This document shows, piece by piece, positions 59,991 to 64,000 of a stretch of DNA of 64,000 nt. Every line of letters begins with the position of its first letter. Positions within the stretch are counted from its first letter, which is position 1. The translations under genes were made by a program, and so were the position numbers. The notes below the pieces were generated by a model. That model saw only the letters and a program-made list of their open reading frames with translations, was not told the origin of the DNA and ran no database searches. The stretch comes from Pohlia nutans (lineage: Eukaryota; Streptophyta; Bryopsida; Bryales; Mniaceae), in the NCBI GenBank assembly GCA_022496805.1, contig CM040085.1, forward strand, positions 34,935,811-34,999,810, written 5' to 3'.

Positions 59991-60433
59991 TGGTTTTTCA
60001 TTTGGGAGGTGGTTCTGCGAGAGCTTGGTGGGCCGTGGGGGCCGGTTTTTCTTTCAATCTATCCCAGCTCTTAAGGCTCTTGGATTAGATGTGGGTTGTG
60101 ATGATATGTTACAGAATTTCATCACGAAGGCCTCTCAACGCATGAATGGAAGTAAGCCTTGGATGATATTGTTCAAGTTTTATTTTTCCATGTTCAATCC
60201 CTAAACCCTTGATTCCAAAACCATTAAGTTTTAATAATACATTTGGACAGATGTAGTATGTGAAATAATTACATTTTACATTACAGTCCAAATACACTAA
60301 AAATTCCATAAATATTGATCCCACGGTTATAGGTCTTTTAAAAAAAAATTAAAAAAAAATTGAAAATTTTCTAGGCTCTCAGGCTCTTAGGCTCTTGGGC
60401 TCGCACTCCCAGGCTCACATGCTAGCATTCCCG

Positions 60434-61403
60434 TGCTACGGCCAATGTCATTGAAGTGGAGCACACATCACTCAAGGGTGCATATGCTACCGTCAAGAGG
60501 GTTTGAATTGAAGGAGCTCCAGGGTTTGAACCTCATTGGGAGTTTGCGGCGAAACTTTCAAAACATGCGAGGACTAGACCGGATCTTGCGAAATTGGAAC
60601 ACCAAAATGAAACGATGGCCGTTCGAATTGAACATCCAGGTGTTATACGATACGTGGCTATTCATGCTTCAAAATATGAGGGTTATGCATATTGGTGGAA
60701 TGGTGGGACATTGCGACAGATGCTGAATTTAGACAACACGTACGGAGACAATATCTACGCGCGTATGTTGCATGCACCTATGTCAGCGGACGATGTGATC
60801 AAAGCAAGTTATCTGAGGCGGTCCCGTAAAAAAAGAACGGAGTTGGCGTGGGCATTGGTGATCATCATGCATGAGGTACACATGACCAACAGCCTGCACA
60901 ATGATTTATCTCCCGATAATATCCTTTTTCATTTCCCTGCGGATGAGACGCGTGTATACATCGGGGTATGTGACTGGGGCATGTTATCCTTTTTGACGGA
61001 GCCAATGGAGTCACTATATGGGTACAACAATACAGAGGAAATGCAGAAGGATCTTGCAGAACGGTGGTGGGTGGATCCTACGATTGCTTATGTACGTAAG
61101 CCAGATGCAGATGTGGAAATACGCCCACCAATGACGAAGACAACTGAGGCATATGGAGTTGCAAAAATTGCTATGCGCATCAACAAGGGCAACATGTCGG
61201 AGGATTATTGGAAGTTGCAGACGCGTGGAGAAACTTCAGCAGTATATGAACAACAGGATTTGGCAAACGTGTTTGAGGGCTATTTGAATCGATTGTGCAG
61301 CAAGGATCGAGCAAATATTGGAGGTTTAACTCATATAGTGACACGTTTTAGGCTTACATACAAGTGGCCAGTACCGTACGAGCATTTTAGAAATGTGTAT
61401 TAG
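60434..61403 (+). pseudogene. Kinase-like gene, 3' part (protein-kinase fold, TGA in the N-lobe)
   Basis: Continues the 53201 gene after the insertion. The N-lobe has a Gly-loop/lysine-like segment (LKGAYATVKRV, K codon 60495), then TGA at 60504, then HPGVIRYVAIH and YAYWWNGGTLRQML (the hinge). The catalytic loop is HNDLSPDNILF (60897-60929): H-x-D and the distal Asn are present, but Asn replaces the usual Arg of HRD. DWG at 60972-60980 replaces DFG. A helix like the kinase F-helix follows (TEAYGVAKIAM). The stop is TAG at 61401. All core catalytic residues have counterparts, so the ancestor was probably an active non-RD kinase; the substrate is unknown. This copy is broken by the stop and by the Mutator-like insertion. 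Confidence 0.75.
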
Positions 61404-62235
61404 GCAAAACATAGTGATATAGTTCTTTTTGGTTTAGAATAGTAGTAACAGTATTGAATTGTTCTATGGCTATTGCTGTGTGCTTATGCATAGAACACCT
61501 GGACTTCTGTCCGACTATCAGGAAAATATTTTCTTTTTTGACATTTACGGAAAAAAAAATTCCATATGTTTTATTGTTTTTGGAATTTTGCTATCTCTAT
61601 GTTCATTGATATAAGTGGGTTTTGCAGCCATGAGTCCCGGGACTCCAATTTGGAATTTTTTTGCACACATGGGTACCTAACGTTATTAGAATTTAGAAAC
61701 ACCCTCAAATTTCCTTAATATTTTGGAAAATAGTTCTTCCATGTGTTATTGGAATTTTGCTAACTCTATGGTATTTGACTAGGATTTGCAATCTGTGGAT
61801 TTGTGTTGACAGTTTGAATTAAACATACGACACTGTGGACCAATGTATCCAAGGGTACAAGTGTTACCTTCACACCCTCGTTTACAACTTTGCTTTGTAC
61901 ATCAACTCCATTCCTGTTTGGCTGTTTTCCAGCACCCATTTGTAAACAACTATTTGAAAACAATGTTGTATTGGCACCTAAACCCCTAAACGCCTCAGCG
62001 TTCTACTTGTGGACGATATACATAGTTCATCACAAATTACCCTAAACCGTCATGCACTTTTGTAGTGTGGACTTTTTACTGTAAATTCGATGGGAAGTAA
62101 GCTTCGCACGTATGTGCTCCAAGTACGAAGGGATGATTTGTGAATTTATTATGCTCCATTTCATGTTGTAGTGATTCACCCGAAAATTTTAAGATTTTAG
62201 GGTAAAAGCTCTCTAGAATAAGCAAACTCATAATT
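61404..62235. other. AT-rich DNA inside the giant element, no gene seen
   Basis: A terminus-like CCCCTAAACGCC near 61982 lacks a TTAA. Otherwise nothing is recognised. Confidence 0.45.
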
Positions 62236-63195
62236 TTAACCCCTAAAGGACCAATCAACCATATTATGCTTGTTTTTTGGTCAAACGCCCCAAAAATCAA
62301 GTGTTTTAACTTTATTGTAGTTAGTGTTTTTATTAGATGTTTTAGTTAAGTTATGATACATATTTTGACCATTGGGATTGGAGAATAGACTTCATTTGAA
62401 GATTTTCCACCGTCGAGAAATTTGAATTTTGAGTGTCCATAATACAAAGGGATTTCTAAAGATGCTACTATCATAGGTCTTTTTTAACTCTTTAACGTCC
62501 CAATTCAACACTGTTTTTAAAGAAGTGTTATAAAATGTTTGATGGAAACCGAAAATGGAGTTGATGTACAAAGAAAATTTGTAAATGCCAATGTGAAGAT
62601 CACATCTGTACGGTTAAATGTATCATATTTTTTATTAATAATTTAAAACTAATTTTGCAAGGTTTTCTCTTGAAATTCAATTAAAAATCCTGAATTAACA
62701 CAAAAAAATTGAGAAATATTGGAATGAAATTGGAATAACATGCACTATGCGATGATATGGTTTCCATTATTTGATTCTACTTATTTTGGAAAATCATGTC
62801 TAAGGTCTCACTTTTTGAACTAAGAATGAAACTTGACATAAACCAATTGTGTAATTTTTCCAAAAATCATGATAACCTATTTTGAAGATCCACACCGTAT
62901 AAAGGATAGTCAACTTACACAAGAACCCAAAAAGAAATTGGTGGATGAAAACTGTCCACTTTGGATGGAAATCGAACAGCTTTAATCTGTTCGTCGTCCA
63001 ATATATGGACGCTAGCGCGCTAAAGGGTTAATTTATTCACTTTCAGTTTTTTACTCATTGTAAATATAACTTATATCTACCTTAAATATAATTTTTGATA
63101 TTAAATTTGACAAAAACATATTTATTTTGAATTTTTCCCTTGTTTACATAATAAAATTTGTAGATATTCAAAATATCTTCAAATCATGTTGAAAA
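62236..63195 (+). mobile_element. TTAA element (outer) interrupted by another
   Basis: Starts TTAACCCCTAAAGGACCAATC (62236). Its body, 62240-62483 and 63032-63195, matches the inverse of about 44205-44645. The far end is lost where the GTCCG cluster begins (about 63200). Confidence 0.65.
62484..63031 (+). mobile_element. TTAA element nested in the previous one
   Basis: TTAA at 62484-62487 and 63028-63031. The left end is CTCTTTAACGTCC and the right end is GGACGCTAGCGCGCTAAAGGG. Related copies lie at 12933-13412 and, as a fragment, in an ACC1 intron (1345-1445). The uninterrupted relative at 44.2-44.6 kb lacks this 548-bp block. Confidence 0.78.
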
Positions 63196-63202
63196 CTATG
63201 AT

Positions 63203-63495
63203 CGGACGTCCACTGCAACGTCCGATCGGGTCCGCCGTCCGATCTGCCTAAACCGCCGTCTGACCTGTTCGATCTGTCCGCTCGTCCGACCTGTCTGCCG
63301 TCCGATCTGTCCAGTCCGCCGTCCGACCTGTCCAGTCGTCCGATCGCCGTCCGCTGAGGTAAAACCCCCGTCCGCTGTGGTAAAACCGCCGTCCGCTGTG
63401 CATTTTTCAAAGTCACTGGACGCTGAGACGGGAACGTCTACGTCCAACGGACGTCCGGACGCGAACGTCCGCGTCCCAGCGTCCGAACAATCCTG
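63203..63495 (+). repeat. Right terminal region: GTCCG cluster plus TIR
   Basis: About 280 bases dense in GTCCG motifs, mostly opposite in orientation to the left end, ending in CGTCCGAACAATCCTG at 63495. The two ends therefore form an inverted pair of motif arrays. Confidence 0.75.
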
Positions 63496-63503
63496 CAAAA
63501 TAC
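63496..63503. repeat. 8-bp target-site duplication, right copy (CAAAATAC)
   Basis: Directly follows the right terminus; identical to 34842-34849. Confidence 0.85.
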
Positions 63504-63652
63504 ACAACTTCCTAAAAACAAATACTTTACAAGTCAATGTGAAATTGCAAGAAGTAGAAAAGAAAGAAGAAAACAATGTGGGTCAAATTGTAAATCTATT
63601 CGATGAAATAATCATCACTCCAGAGTTGTTTGGATACTACGGTGGTACATGA
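63504..63652 (+). pseudogene. Host reading frame, 3' part after the transposon
   Basis: Continuation of the 34635 frame to TGA at 63604-63606. A second phase stays open to 63652 (ends FDEIIITPELFGYYGGT) and could be the true one if splicing is involved. Product unrecognised. Confidence 0.35.
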
Positions 63653-64000
63653 AATGAAGTGGAACACCAAATGTGTAGATATTCCAAATTCTTAATGTAT
63701 TGATGAAAAAACATACCACTTTTAGAGCCTACCTAAATATACCTTAGTATAGATAAATTTAATTCAAGTCTAAGAATGTTCACCCTCACCCTTTAGGCAA
63801 AATGTGACTTTATTGGGCTATTTGATACAAAGTTATGAGATATATTATCTTTATATAGGCTATATTATTCAAATCTACAAGATATTAATAATACATTTTA
63901 TATCCAAGTTTGTATCAACTCTTTACAATGAATTATACTTGAAGTGAGAATTGTTTTTCTTATGTTTATACTTTTTTCCAGAGACTTATATTTCAACATA
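63653..64000. other. AT-rich DNA, no gene seen
   Basis: No coding frame, repeat or RNA gene is recognised. Confidence 0.5.

Larger units (their letters stand above)
53736..60433. mobile_element. Nested Mutator-like element (about 6.7 kb)
   Basis: Ends are degenerate inverted repeats of about 60 bases: left GCTAGCGTGCGAGCTT followed by GAGAGCC-type hexamers, right (inverse) GCTAGCATGTGAGCCT followed by GAGAGCCT/CAAGAGCC. A 12-bp direct repeat flanks it. The interior holds an AT microsatellite, a minus-strand relic with a SWIM-like zinc finger, and GC-rich tandem arrays at 56.9-60 kb. About 55.8-56.9 kb is GC-richer unassigned sequence. Duplication length, long ends and a SWIM-like motif all fit Mutator-like elements. 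It interrupts the kinase-like gene. Confidence 0.72.
34850..63495. mobile_element. Giant hAT-type transposon (about 28.6 kb) carrying cargo genes
   Basis: Boundaries rest on a perfect 8-bp duplication and on termini that read, inward, CAGGGTTGTCACTTCGGACG (left) and CAGGATTGTTCGGACG (right): one mismatch in the first nine bases, a 4-base gap, then an identical TCGGACG. It contains a DUF659/hAT transposase (35515-38754, minus), a RING-H2 gene (39610-43183), a UIM-motif paralogue (48187-49272) and a kinase-like gene (53201-53735 plus 60434-61403). A Mutator-like element and TTAA elements are nested inside; without the Mutator-like insertion the unit would be about 22 kb. Clusters of GTCCG/CGGAC motifs occur only within these limits. 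Known plant hAT elements are usually a few kb, so this size and gene load are unusual. An alternative is a smaller hAT whose interior grew by later insertions, but the shared motif clusters tie the cargo to the ends. Confidence 0.75.

Noticed and set aside
5553..63031. CCCTAAA blocks as interstitial telomere repeats
   Set aside because: They occur singly next to TTAA at element ends, never as tandem telomeric units.

Overview
The window is nuclear DNA of a land plant. Three things show this: an intron-rich cytosolic (homomeric) acetyl-CoA carboxylase gene, a plant-specific PSI1-type DUF3475/DUF668 gene, and plant transposon families (DUF659 hAT, Stowaway, Mutator-like). Compact genes sit in AT-rich, transposon-filled DNA. 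The overall style suggests a seed-free plant (bryophyte or lycophyte), but that is a guess.

Layout. 1-5.0 kb: 5' half of an acetyl-CoA carboxylase gene on the minus strand (13 coding exons, about 648 codons, running off the left edge). 5-18 kb: gene-poor DNA with small non-autonomous transposons, many with TTAA target sites and CCCTAAA-type ends. 18.4-20.3 kb: an intact single-exon PSI1-like gene (minus strand) with a GC-rich upstream region to about 22.4 kb. 22.5-34.6 kb: more TTAA elements, a 142-bp tandem array and a 2-kb inverted repeat carrying a TTAA insertion, with no convincing gene.

34.85-63.5 kb: what I read as one giant hAT-type transposon of about 28.6 kb. It has imperfect terminal inverted repeats (CAGGGTTGT... 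and ...ACAATCCTG) and a perfect 8-bp target duplication (CAAAATAC at 34842-34849 and 63496-63503), and it splits a small host reading frame. It carries a DUF659/hAT transposase (minus strand) plus three plus-strand cargo genes without visible introns: a protein of about 1,190 codons with a RING-H2 finger, a smaller paralogue of its N-terminus that ends in a UIM-like ubiquitin-binding motif, and a protein-kinase-like gene. The kinase gene is itself split by a nested 6.7-kb Mutator-like element with a 12-bp duplication. Seven clusters of GTCCG/CGGAC motifs lie inside the giant element and I saw none outside it. Two are at its ends, one lies between the divergent transposase and RING genes, and two lie directly upstream of the other cargo genes with TATA boxes embedded in or beside them. 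The remaining two appear to be orphan copies. This suggests one DNA-binding factor, perhaps the transposase, acting on both mobility and cargo transcription. The transposase and all cargo frames contain in-frame stops, so this copy is decaying.

All calls come from reading the sequence. No database search, alignment program or expression data were used.
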